A stretch of 33,646 nucleotides of DNA from Clostridiales bacterium. GTDB lineage: Bacteria > Bacillota > Clostridia > Christensenellales > Borkfalkiaceae. Below are positions 8,998-17,601 of the stretch, one piece after another. The notes beneath the pieces were generated by a model. The model did no database searches. It had not been told where the DNA came from and saw only the letters and a program-made list of their open reading frames with translations. Where the stretch lies: positions 1 through 33,646 of the forward strand of contig SVIL01000008.1 of NCBI GenBank assembly GCA_015069505.1, written 5' to 3'. Numbering within the stretch: position 1 is the first letter of the stretch; each line of letters opens with the position of its first letter. Made by a program: the position numbers and the translations under genes.

Positions 8998-9666
8998 TTA
9001 GTTATCTTCTACTCTACGAATTGAACTTATATAGGGGTTATTAACCAAAGTTTCGCTTATCCAAGAGGACAAAAACTCGTGTTCGGTTAGCACGCAAATA
9101 TCGAACAGTACTCTACCGTCCACCCTTTTTACGCTTACGCTATGGAAATTTTCCACACCGAAAAGTTCCTTGACTTTTTGGTCTTCGTTAGATAGGTTTT
9201 CAAACGAGATATTATACTTATATAGTTTTTTGTTGCGGAAAACTTTGTACTTAGAGTGGAAAATTATCTGCACTAATATTAGTAATACGGTTGCACCAAG
9301 GGCGACGATATAAAGCCCTGCACCCGCCGCCATACCTACGCCGGCAGTCGCCCACACGCCCGCAGCGGTGGTTAAGCCATGTATAGAGTGTTGACGGTAA
9401 ACTATCATACCCGCACCCAAAAAGCCTATGCCCGAAACTATTTGCGAGGCTATCCTCGATGCATCTGCATTTTGCCCGCCAAAGCCGTATTTGGATACAA
9501 CCATTATTAGTGCCGAACCCGCACACACTATCGTATGAGTTCTTATACCCGCTTCCTTAGACCTGAGTTTACGCTCAAAGCCGATTACGAAGCCTAATAC
9601 AACCGAAACTAAAACGGATATTAAATAAGTTAATTCTTGAACTATATTTTCCAGCATTGATTTCAC
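8998..9666 (-). CDS. mgtC: MgtC/SapB family membrane protein
   Basis: VLGFVIGFERKLRSKEAGIRTHTIVCAGSALIMVVSKYG...IVSGIGFLGAGMIV is characteristic of MgtC. Confidence 0.88.
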   Translation of the reverse strand: MKSMLENIVQELTYLISVLVSVVLGFVIGFERKLRSKEAGIRTHTIVCAGSALIMVVSKYGFGGQNADASRIASQIVSGIGFLGAGMIVYRQHSIHGLTTAAGVWATAGVGMAAGAGLYIVALGATVLLILVQIIFHSKYKVFRNKKLYKYNISFENLSNEDQKVKELFGVENFHSVSVKRVDGRVLFDICVLTEHEFLSSWISETLVNNPYISSIRRVEDN

Positions 9667-9687
9667 CTACTTTTTATTTTGGGTTTT

Positions 9688-9716
9688 ATTATATCCCCAA
9701 GATAAACGATTGTCAA
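9688..9716 (-). promoter_or_regulatory. Consensus sigma-A promoter for mgtC
   Basis: Minus strand TTGACA-17 nt (ATCGTTTATCTTGGGGA)-TATAAT. Confidence 0.8.
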
Positions 9717-9773
9717 TATGAAAAAAAATTTTAAGTAAAAATTAGAGTTTTTAATTAAAAAACAGTCACTCTG

Positions 9774-9971
9774 CTAATCAAAAATATCAAACCCTGCGTC
9801 TATGATTGCGGTTTTTGCGTCCTCGATAGCTACGCCGTTATCTTCAAAAGTTACAGTTTTATCCGAAAGACTTACAACTATTTCGGATATGCCCAAAAGA
9901 GATAAAACCTTTTCTACCCTACTTGCACAATGGTTACACATCATACCGTCAACTTTAACCGTTTGCTTCAT
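9774..9971 (-). CDS. copZ: Heavy-metal-associated domain protein, copper chaperone CopZ-like
   Basis: 65 aa, MKQTVKVDGMMCNHCASRVEKVLS with the GMxCxxC metal-binding motif; directly downstream of copA. Confidence 0.85.
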   Translation of the reverse strand: MKQTVKVDGMMCNHCASRVEKVLSLLGISEIVVSLSDKTVTFEDNGVAIEDAKTAIIDAGFDIFD

Positions 9972-9997
9972 ATTATTATCCTCTCCTTTTATATTTT

Positions 9998-12241
9998 TTA
10001 CTTTAACAGTCTTAAAGCGTTAGTCACCACGAAAAGACTACTTAAACTCATTGCCAACGCACCTAACATAGGGCTGATATTAAAGCCGATGAACGAGAAA
10101 ACGCCCGCAGCGATAGGGATTAACAAAAGATTGTATATAAACGCCCAAAACAAATTTTGCTTGATTATGCGTAGGGTTTTTTTGCCCTTTTTAATAGAAT
10201 ATGCAACCTTTTTTAAGTCGTCGTTCATAAGCACTACGTCGGCAGAGTCAATGGCAATCGCCGTGCCAAACGCTACCGCTATACCCACCGTAGCCGTCGT
10301 TAAAGCGGGGCTATCGTTTATTCCGTCCCCCACGAAAACGACGTTTAAGCCACCCGCTTTTGAAGATGTAACTACCTTCTCTTTACCGTCGGGCAAGACC
10401 TCAGAGTACACGTGGTTTATTCCTAACCGTTCGCCCACGGCGTTGCAAACCTTAGCGTTGTCCCCTGAAAGCATTGCGACGTCCACGCCCATAGCCTTTA
10501 TTTCGGCAACAGCCTCAGTTGTTTCGTCCTTTACGCTATCCGCAACGGATATTATGCCTATGACCGCGTTTTCTAAACAAAACCACAATAAAGTGTTGCC
10601 ACTCTCGTAAAGACCGTTTGCAAGATCAAGTTGCTCGGGTGACGGGGTTACGCCTTGCTCTTTTATAAAGTTAAGATTGCCCGTAAAATAATGCTTGCCG
10701 TTTATATTACACTTTACGCCCTTACCCGTTATGGACACGTAATTTTCGCTATCTAAACTACGAACGTCTTTTGCGTATTCCACCACCGCTTTGGCAAGTG
10801 GATGAGAGTTCTTTTCTTCCATAGTAATTGCGATTTGTAACAACTCTTTTTCGGTTATACCAAATGGGTACAAGCCGTTTACCTTTGGCTTCCCGTTCGT
10901 TAGAGTACCTGTCTTGTCAAAAATAACGAGGTCGGTTTTAGCGAGAAGTTCTAACGCCGTAGCGGTTTTTATTAGTACGCCACGCTTTGCCGAAGCACCG
11001 ACCGATGCGGTTACTGCGACAGGAGTTGCAAGACCTAACGCACAGGGGCAAGATATTACCAAGACCGATACGGCGTGGATTATAGCCGTTTCTATCCCGC
11101 TACCTATCGCAAGCCAAACGATTAAAGTAATAATTGCAATGCCTATTACCGTCGGAACGAAAATTCCGCTTATCTTATCCGCAAGGGCGGCGACGGGGGC
11201 TTTTGTAGAGCCTGCGTCTTTGACGAGTTCTATTATTTTAGATAGAGTGGTATCTTCACCCACGGCGGTTGCCTTAACCAAAATATAACCGTCGGTGTTT
11301 ATAGACGCACTTTTTACGCTTTCACCCACCGTCTTATAAACGGGAATACTTTCACCCGTCAACGACGATTCGTCAACATAACACCCGCCTTCGATTATAA
11401 CGCCGTCAACGGCAATGCTTTCACCGTTTTTTACGGCTATTACGTCACCGATAGATAACGACGAGGCTTTAACGACCACCGCTTTCCCGTCTTTCATAAG
11501 GGTTACGGTGTCTGGGGCGAGGTTTTTAAGCCCCTCTATCGCCGAACCCGTCTTGTTCTTCGCCTTTTCTTCAAGTCCCTTTCCTACCGTAATCAGCGTC
11601 AATATCATAGCAGAAGATTCAAAATATAAACTGTTTACGTAACGGGTTACTATTTCCGTATTGCCGTTCGTTAGCCCCGTACTTATCATAAATATACAAA
11701 ACACGCCGAACAGGTACGCAACGGCTGAACCCGTCATAACGAGGGTATCCATATTTGGGGCAAGGTGCAATGCCGCACGCACGCCCGAATAGAAAAATTT
11801 ACGGTTTACGTATAATACGGGGGTGGCAAGTAACATTTGCAACAGAGCGTAGTTTAAAGGATAGTCTTGCTTAGAAAATATTTTCGGTAGCGGTAGTCCT
11901 ATCATACTGCCCATAGAAACGTACAGTAGCGGTATTAAGAAGCATATTGAAAATATAAGCCTAAACTTAACCGACGGTAAATTGTCTGCCCCGCCTTGCG
12001 TATTTGTATCCGCACGCTTTTTCTGTTTTGATATTGCCGTTGCTAAAAACCCTGCCTTACTAACTGCGGTTATTATCATATCTTCGGTAACGAGTGTTTC
12101 GTCAAACTCACACCTTAAAAGTTTTGCCATAAGATTGACTTCAGCTTTCTTTACGCCATTTATACGCCCGACCACCCTTTCAACGGCGGACGAGCAAGCC
12201 GAACACGACATACCTTCAACTTTGAATTTTTTTAGCATCAT
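9998..12241 (-). CDS. copA: Copper-translocating P1B-type ATPase
   Basis: N-terminal HMA GMSCSACSS, CPC motif ISCPCALGLATP, DKTGTLTNGKP, VGDGINDSPAL. Confidence 0.93.
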   Translation of the reverse strand: MMLKKFKVEGMSCSACSSAVERVVGRINGVKKAEVNLMAKLLRCEFDETLVTEDMIITAVSKAGFLATAISKQKKRADTNTQGGADNLPSVKFRLIFSICFLIPLLYVSMGSMIGLPLPKIFSKQDYPLNYALLQMLLATPVLYVNRKFFYSGVRAALHLAPNMDTLVMTGSAVAYLFGVFCIFMISTGLTNGNTEIVTRYVNSLYFESSAMILTLITVGKGLEEKAKNKTGSAIEGLKNLAPDTVTLMKDGKAVVVKASSLSIGDVIAVKNGESIAVDGVIIEGGCYVDESSLTGESIPVYKTVGESVKSASINTDGYILVKATAVGEDTTLSKIIELVKDAGSTKAPVAALADKISGIFVPTVIGIAIITLIVWLAIGSGIETAIIHAVSVLVISCPCALGLATPVAVTASVGASAKRGVLIKTATALELLAKTDLVIFDKTGTLTNGKPKVNGLYPFGITEKELLQIAITMEEKNSHPLAKAVVEYAKDVRSLDSENYVSITGKGVKCNINGKHYFTGNLNFIKEQGVTPSPEQLDLANGLYESGNTLLWFCLENAVIGIISVADSVKDETTEAVAEIKAMGVDVAMLSGDNAKVCNAVGERLGINHVYSEVLPDGKEKVVTSSKAGGLNVVFVGDGINDSPALTTATVGIAVAFGTAIAIDSADVVLMNDDLKKVAYSIKKGKKTLRIIKQNLFWAFIYNLLLIPIAAGVFSFIGFNISPMLGALAMSLSSLFVVTNALRLLK

Positions 12242-12250
12242 ACACCTGTT

Positions 12251-12272
12251 ATATGTGAAACATATTTCATAT
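12251..12272. promoter_or_regulatory. Candidate operator (imperfect inverted repeat) at the copA transcription start
   Basis: Plus strand ATATGTGAAACATATTTCATAT contains perfect ATATGT-GAA-ACATAT arms, just downstream of the copA -10. Confidence 0.45.
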
Positions 12273-12274
12273 TT

Positions 12275-12303
12275 ATAATAACACCAAAACGGGGGAAAGT
12301 CAA
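12275..12303 (-). promoter_or_regulatory. Sigma-A type promoter for copA-copZ
   Basis: Minus strand TTGACT-17 nt (TTCCCCCGTTTTGGTGT)-TATTAT. Confidence 0.7.
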
Positions 12304-12331
12304 TAAAAAAACGCCGCAGAAAAGGGCGTTA
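12304..12331 (-). terminator. Intrinsic terminator after the M20 peptidase gene
   Basis: Minus strand AACGCC-CTTTTCTGC-GGCGTT then TTTTTTT. Confidence 0.8.
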
Positions 12332-12340
12332 AAAATCGTA

Positions 12341-13783
12341 TTAACAATTTTTTAGAAGTCTTGTATAAAATTCGACCGATTTATAGATGGTTTCTACTCT
12401 AATCCTTTCGTTATTGCCGTGGACGGTAGCACGTTCTTCGTTGGTCATATCCATTGCCGAAAACCGATACACTTTGTCGCTTATTCTGCCGTAGTGCCTA
12501 CTGTCAGAGCATTGAACCATAAGGTAAGGGCTTACCACCGCACCTTTCCAAGTCGATGCGATTGCCGATGCGACTTTGTTAAACGAATCGCAATCCGTTT
12601 GAGAGATTCGGCTTGGGTTAGTGCCATGCAAAACGGTTAAAGTTACTTTATCGTCTTTAACGGTTTTTTCTACGTGTTTAAGCACTTTATCCATATCGTC
12701 CATAGGGTTGATTCTTATATTTGAAACCATACTCGCTTCAGTTGGTATAATGTTTGGTGCGTCACTGCCCTTAGTCTGTGTAAAGGCGAACGTGGTACGC
12801 ATAAGGGCGTTTAACTCACCGCCACCCATTACGCAAATTTTATCGAGTAAACCCTTAAATAGCCATAGGTTAGAAAATATCATCTTATAAACAAAAGTCG
12901 AGTGCCTGCCAAGAGTATTGAACATCTCTTTGACGGGTTTAGTTACGTGTGCTTTTAACGGCTTCTTTTCAAGTTTACTGCACGCCTTTGCAAGCCTTAC
13001 GACAGGACTATTCGGCTTGGGTGCCGATGCGTGTCCACCGCTTGATGAAACGGTATATTTCAAGTCAATCATACCCTTTTCGGCTATTCCTATAAGTCCG
13101 CAAGGGGCTTTAACCCCGGGGAAAACGTTTTCTACAACCGCACCGCCTTCATCAACGACGAGGTCAACGTTTATTCCGTTTTGTTCAAAGTAATCTACGA
13201 TTTTGCTTGCACCGTCAGAGGATATTTCTTCACCGCCGGAAAAAGCAAAATACACGTCGTTTTTCGGAACGAACCCGTCCTTAATCAGCGTATCCGCCGA
13301 ACGAAGCACTGCGTTTAAGGTAGCCTTCGTATCCAAAGCACCTCTACCCCAAAGCACACCGTCTTTTAGTACGCCCTCAAATGGTGCAACGTCCCACTTG
13401 CTTTCGTCAACGGGTACTACGTCGTAATGGGACATCATAACCGAAACTTTTTCATTTGATAAGCCCTTCCAGTGAAAAAACATACACCTTGCGTCTATTT
13501 TTATTCTTTCGCAATTAGCGGTAAAGTTTGGATAGAGTGTCGGGATAAGATTTTCAAGTTTTTCAAATTCCCTTTCGTCTTCAAGAGTTTTATCAAAGTA
13601 GGACACCGTCTTACACTTAACGAGTTCTTGTAAGCCGTGGACGGATAAATCTTTGTCTTGTTCTATCACCGTTTCGTCAACGGCTATTTTATCCTTCGGC
13701 TTAAAAGACAGGGTGCGAATTACTATCGCTAATATAAACAGCACCAAAAGTCCCACAAAGCCAAGTAAAAAGTAAATCCACAT
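12341..13783 (-). CDS. M20 family metallopeptidase / deacylase, N-terminally membrane anchored
   Basis: MSHYDVVPVDESKWDVAPFEG...LWGRGALDTKATL...FSGGEEISSDGA...SSGGHASAPKPNSPV; N-terminal TM. Confidence 0.88.
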   Translation of the reverse strand: MWIYFLLGFVGLLVLFILAIVIRTLSFKPKDKIAVDETVIEQDKDLSVHGLQELVKCKTVSYFDKTLEDEREFEKLENLIPTLYPNFTANCERIKIDARCMFFHWKGLSNEKVSVMMSHYDVVPVDESKWDVAPFEGVLKDGVLWGRGALDTKATLNAVLRSADTLIKDGFVPKNDVYFAFSGGEEISSDGASKIVDYFEQNGINVDLVVDEGGAVVENVFPGVKAPCGLIGIAEKGMIDLKYTVSSSGGHASAPKPNSPVVRLAKACSKLEKKPLKAHVTKPVKEMFNTLGRHSTFVYKMIFSNLWLFKGLLDKICVMGGGELNALMRTTFAFTQTKGSDAPNIIPTEASMVSNIRINPMDDMDKVLKHVEKTVKDDKVTLTVLHGTNPSRISQTDCDSFNKVASAIASTWKGAVVSPYLMVQCSDSRHYGRISDKVYRFSAMDMTNEERATVHGNNERIRVETIYKSVEFYTRLLKNC

Positions 13784-13785
13784 TT

Positions 13786-14469
13786 TTAGATTATCCCCTT
13801 TTTATACATTATTCTTGCGATGATAAGCGTAAAGATTACGCCGACGGGGACCATTATTCCTACCGTGCCTTCGTTGAGTGCAGGGATTGCCACGAATAAA
13901 ATTAGCATTAGAATTACGGGCGGTAAGGCGAGTTTTAAGTTCTTAGAGATAAACACTACGCCGAGTCCACCGAACAATGCCGGCAAGATTTGGTTGAACG
14001 CACTTGACAACGCTTCGGACTGTAAAAGTGGGGTTAACGGGGTTATAAAGCATATGCCGATTATGATTATTATAGTGGTTACTATACTTGATACGGCGAT
14101 CGATATTGTGGATATGATTTCGCCTTCTTCGGTCGAGGGCTTTACACCTGCAAGTTCCATTGCGTTTAACGCACAAGGTAGTTTGAGGTTTGAGATGTTG
14201 CCCGTTACGAAGGACAAGTACGCACCGCCCGCACCGAGCATAGGTACGTAGGTTATTACTTCAATTATAGCCACCGCCCAGTACATAGGCATTACCGCTA
14301 AAAGTCCTTTTCCAAGTGCTTCCCAGTTGGGTACGCAATGGAATATTATGCACATTATCAATGGGAATAAAAATATTACGGCAAAGAGCGAAAAGCCCCA
14401 AATTTTGCCGTCACGGTGCAATGAATCGATAAACGATAAAGGTAATCTTTCTTTCTTCATTTTTCGCAC
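13786..14469 (-). CDS. Multi-pass membrane protein, probable partner of the DUF5058-like protein
   Basis: 227 aa, strongly hydrophobic; starts immediately after the DUF5058-like gene in the same operon. Confidence 0.65.
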   Translation of the reverse strand: MRKMKKERLPLSFIDSLHRDGKIWGFSLFAVIFLFPLIMCIIFHCVPNWEALGKGLLAVMPMYWAVAIIEVITYVPMLGAGGAYLSFVTGNISNLKLPCALNAMELAGVKPSTEEGEIISTISIAVSSIVTTIIIIIGICFITPLTPLLQSEALSSAFNQILPALFGGLGVVFISKNLKLALPPVILMLILFVAIPALNEGTVGIMVPVGVIFTLIIARIMYKKGII

Positions 14470-14473
14470 CCCC

Positions 14474-15283
14474 TTAACCTAACCACATAGTAAACGGGAT
14501 TGCCGACGCCATGCCAAGCACTAAACTTATAGGCAATGCGTAGTCGGTTATCCACCTTTGTTTGGTCTTTTTTGATAGTAAACCTAATACTATCATTACT
14601 ATTGCAGATACGAGCATTACGAGTACGGGGATAAGACATTCCGTTCTGCTTACACCCTGTGTTGCAAGCCACTCTGCACTTCTGAAAAGGTTACTTACGT
14701 CACAAAAAACGTAGCCCACGAACGCCGATATCATACCAAGGAACATTGCGTTATTGAAAATTTCCATCCATTTTTTGTCCTTGTTTTCTAAGGATATCAT
14801 TCCGTTTTGAATTTTTTTGGTGAGTAGCGGAACTAAGAATAACCCTAAACAAATGCCTATCGTCATAACCCAAGCAACCGTTACGAAAGCCGATGCGTCG
14901 GTTATAAGCGTTGACATATCAAGCCCAAGTGCCAAAAGCGTATTGCTTGCTGCAACAGTTTCGTACGAAAGCGAGCCTACGACCGATAGCCTTAGCCAAG
15001 GTAATGGTACGCCTAAACTTACCGATAGGGATACGACCCCTACCAAAATCGCTACTGCGGGTGCTATCGTGAAAGTTATAGATGACGTAACGGTTTTTTT
15101 GACCGTAGAAGTTGCCATACCTATTTGCTTTGCACGTTTTAACGCTTTTACCAAAAAGTAAATGGATTGTCCTAAAACCAGTGCGACGACTATGCCGACG
15201 ATTATAAAGATTATAGGATGATTTGCACTAAATTCCATAAAACCTCTCCTTTTGTGAAAGTATTTTATGTTATTATATAACAT
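14474..15283 (-). CDS. DUF5058-like membrane protein
   Basis: SIYFLVKALKRAKQIGM...TSSITFTIAPAVAILVGVVSLSVSLGVPLPWLRLSVVGSLSYETVAA resembles DUF5058 by recall. Coordinates include an extended N-terminus; a likely start is MEFSANHPIIF at 15238. Confidence 0.6.
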   Translation of the reverse strand: MLYNNIKYFHKRRGFMEFSANHPIIFIIVGIVVALVLGQSIYFLVKALKRAKQIGMATSTVKKTVTSSITFTIAPAVAILVGVVSLSVSLGVPLPWLRLSVVGSLSYETVAASNTLLALGLDMSTLITDASAFVTVAWVMTIGICLGLFLVPLLTKKIQNGMISLENKDKKWMEIFNNAMFLGMISAFVGYVFCDVSNLFRSAEWLATQGVSRTECLIPVLVMLVSAIVMIVLGLLSKKTKQRWITDYALPISLVLGMASAIPFTMWLG

Positions 15284-15284
15284 A
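15266..15284. promoter_or_regulatory. Palindromic operator overlapping the -10 of the DUF5058/M20 operon promoter
   Basis: Perfect TATGTTAT-TAT-ATAACATA; minus-strand promoter TTGAAA-17 nt-TATAAT lies across it. Confidence 0.55.
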
Positions 15285-15317
15285 TTCCATAATTTTTCAA
15301 GGTTTTACGGGGTTTAC

Positions 15318-15346
15318 TTTACAAAAAAAAGTATTTGTTGTATAAT
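15318..15346 (+). promoter_or_regulatory. Sigma-A type promoter for maf
   Basis: TTTACA-17 nt-TATAAT just upstream of the maf start. Confidence 0.65.
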
Positions 15347-15352
15347 TTTGGT

Positions 15353-15907
15353 ATGAAACTTATACTTGCAAGTGCTTCGCCAAGACGAAAGGCACTACTT
15401 AAAGAATACGGCTTTGATTTCACAGTTAAGGTTAGCCCTTACGACGAAACGCCCTTAAACCTCCCGCCAAAGCAAACGGTTATGGAATACGCAAAAGGCA
15501 AGGCGGAAAGTGTGTTTAACGGGCTTGACGGCGACTTTGTGGTTTTAGGTGCGGATACGATAGTCGTTTACGACGGCGTTATTTTGGGTAAACCCGTAGA
15601 TAAACAAGACGCCGTTAAAACGCTTAAAAAACTATCTGACAAAACGCACAAGGTTTTGACGGGTTACGCCATAGTATCTAAAAAAGGTACGATTTGCAAC
15701 TACGTTGAAACGTCGGTTAAGTTTAACGACCTTACCCCTAAACTTATTGAAGATTACGTCAACACGGGCTTACCGCTTGACAAGGCGGGTAGTTACGGCA
15801 TACAAGACGGATACGATTTGGTTAAGGAAATCGATGGTAGTTTTAACAACGTAGTGGGGCTTCCGATAGAAATTATTAAAGAAAAATTAGATGAATTGTT
15901 AAAGTAA
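15353..15907 (+). CDS. maf: Maf family nucleotide pyrophosphatase
   Basis: MKLILASASPRRKALLKEYGFDF...VLGADTIVVYDGVILGKP...LPLDKAGSYGIQDGYD. Start refined from 15335. Confidence 0.92.
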   Translation: MKLILASASPRRKALLKEYGFDFTVKVSPYDETPLNLPPKQTVMEYAKGKAESVFNGLDGDFVVLGADTIVVYDGVILGKPVDKQDAVKTLKKLSDKTHKVLTGYAIVSKKGTICNYVETSVKFNDLTPKLIEDYVNTGLPLDKAGSYGIQDGYDLVKEIDGSFNNVVGLPIEIIKEKLDELLK

Positions 15908-15935
15908 AAACCGCAGCTTTTAACTGCGGTTTTTC
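15908..15935. terminator. Bidirectional intrinsic terminator between maf and the aro operon end
   Basis: AAACCGCAG-CTTTTAA-CTGCGGTTTTTCG. Confidence 0.85.
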
Positions 15936-15946
15936 GTTTGCTGGTT

Positions 15947-16372
15947 TTACTTGTTTACTAAGTATTCTAACGCTTTGGCGTAACCTTCAAAACCTAAGCC
16001 CATAATAGTCTTTTCGGCGTATAGACGGACGAAGGATATTTGCCTAAAATCTTCACGAGTGGTTACGTCGGACAAGTGGACTTCGACGGTCGGGATATTG
16101 ACCGATTTTAGTGCGTCCAAAATGGCAACGCTAGTATGGGTGTATGCTGCGGGGTTTATGACGATTGCGTCAAAGGTTTGGTAGCACGACTGAATTTCGG
16201 TTACTATATCCCCCTCGCTATTCGACTGAAAAAAATCCACCGTTACGCCTAAATCGTCGGCGGTTTTTTGGATAAATTCCACTAAGTCCTTATAAGTCTT
16301 GTTTCCGTAAATTTGCGGTTCACGAATACCTATCATATTTATATTAGGTCCATTGATTACCTTTATCTTCAT
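15947..16372 (-). CDS. aroQ: Type II 3-dehydroquinate dehydratase
   Basis: MKIKVINGPNINMIGIREPQIYG...FFQSNSEGDIVTEIQ...IVINPAAYTHTSVAILDAL. Confidence 0.93.
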   Translation of the reverse strand: MKIKVINGPNINMIGIREPQIYGNKTYKDLVEFIQKTADDLGVTVDFFQSNSEGDIVTEIQSCYQTFDAIVINPAAYTHTSVAILDALKSVNIPTVEVHLSDVTTREDFRQISFVRLYAEKTIMGLGFEGYAKALEYLVNK

Positions 16373-17601
16373 AATTTTACGTCCTTTATTTTTTTTATTA
16401 TTCTATCCGATACAACGCCTAAATCGCTATCGTTTAACACGGCAAAATCACAAGCCGATTGATATAACGCTTTTCTTTTTTTATATAGGTCTTTTATTGC
16501 GGTTTTGCCCTTAGATAGGGGTCTGCCGTTCGTAGAAAGAGTTTTAATGGCACGTTTAACGTAAACGACGATGGAATTTTGTCGTAAATTTTTGACGTTT
16601 CCCTCTCTTGTTACGACACCGCCGCCCGTAGCGATAACCGTACCGCTATTTTTAGAAAGAGTCTTTATAATTTCCCCTTCTTTTTCACGGAAAGCCGATT
16701 CGCCTTCGCTTTCGATACACTCGCCTGCAGTAACTTTATATTCGTCTAAAAAGGCTTTGTCGCTATCAATAAAGGTGCGGTTTAACTTTTGGGATAGAAT
16801 TTTACCTATCGTAGTCTTACCGCTACCCGGCATACCTATTAAGGCGATATTTAAGGTTGACAGTGCTATTTGTTTGGTTATCTTTTTGATTACCGAATCG
16901 GGTATTATTTTATCGGTGAAAAGTTCACAAGCCCTTTTTGCTTGTGCAACTAACATTATAAGCCCGTTTACGCACTTTATACCCCTACTTTTTGCACGGT
17001 AGATAAGTTCGGTTACCGATGGATTATAGACCATATCCGCAACGCCTTCTAAGAGTGGGAATTTTTCCAAGTCAATCAAACACTCGCCGTTATTCGGGTA
17101 CATACCCACGGGCGAAGCGTTCACTATTAGCGAAACGTCAGTATAATCGTAAATGGTTTTATAATTAATTTCGCCATTTCTTGAAACGACCAAAACCTTT
17201 TTCGCACCTAAATCATTAAGCACCGTCACCGCCGTCTTTGAAGCACCTCCACTACCCAGCACGGCAACCGTTCTACCCGCTACGGGAATCGACGAAGTTT
17301 CAAGCATAAACTTAAACCCGTAATAGTCGGTATTATAGCCGTACAGAACGCCGTTTTTATTGACAACCGTATTTACCGCACCTATCCTTTTTGCAAGCGG
17401 GGAAAGTTCGGCTAAGTACGGCATTACCGTTTGTTTATACGGGATAGTTACGTTTATACCCTTAAAGTCTTTTTTGGTCATAAAAACGTCTAAATCGGGT
17501 TTGGAAAGTTCTTTTAGGGCGTAGTCGTAACCACAAAGAGAGTTATGTATTCGCTGTGAAAAACTGTGCGAGAGTTTTTCACCTATCAAGCCGTATTCCA
17601 T
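16369..17601 (-). CDS. aroE-aroK: Shikimate dehydrogenase / shikimate kinase fusion (AroE::AroK)
   Basis: AroE: MEYGLIGEKLSHSFSQRIHN, GINVTIPYKQ, YNTDYYGF, GSGGASKTAV. AroK: IALIGMPGSGKTTIGKILSQKL, FIDSD, ATGGGVVTR, GRPL. Confidence 0.92.
   Translation of the reverse strand: MEYGLIGEKLSHSFSQRIHNSLCGYDYALKELSKPDLDVFMTKKDFKGINVTIPYKQTVMPYLAELSPLAKRIGAVNTVVNKNGVLYGYNTDYYGFKFMLETSSIPVAGRTVAVLGSGGASKTAVTVLNDLGAKKVLVVSRNGEINYKTIYDYTDVSLIVNASPVGMYPNNGECLIDLEKFPLLEGVADMVYNPSVTELIYRAKSRGIKCVNGLIMLVAQAKRACELFTDKIIPDSVIKKITKQIALSTLNIALIGMPGSGKTTIGKILSQKLNRTFIDSDKAFLDEYKVTAGECIESEGESAFREKEGEIIKTLSKNSGTVIATGGGVVTREGNVKNLRQNSIVVYVKRAIKTLSTNGRPLSKGKTAIKDLYKKRKALYQSACDFAVLNDSDLGVVSDRIIKKIKDVKL

Noticed and set aside
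9930-10610. 226-aa plus-strand ORF
   Set aside because: Antisense to copA; Ser/Thr/Pro-rich composition typical of a reverse-frame shadow. The same applies to the other long plus-strand ORFs opposite aro and peptidase genes (for example 19758-20456 and 22671-23555).
12241-12250. CopY cop box (TACANNTGTA) match TACACCTGTT
   Set aside because: It is 9/10 but overlaps the start codon and Shine-Dalgarno (AGGTG) of copA, so the match is probably incidental.
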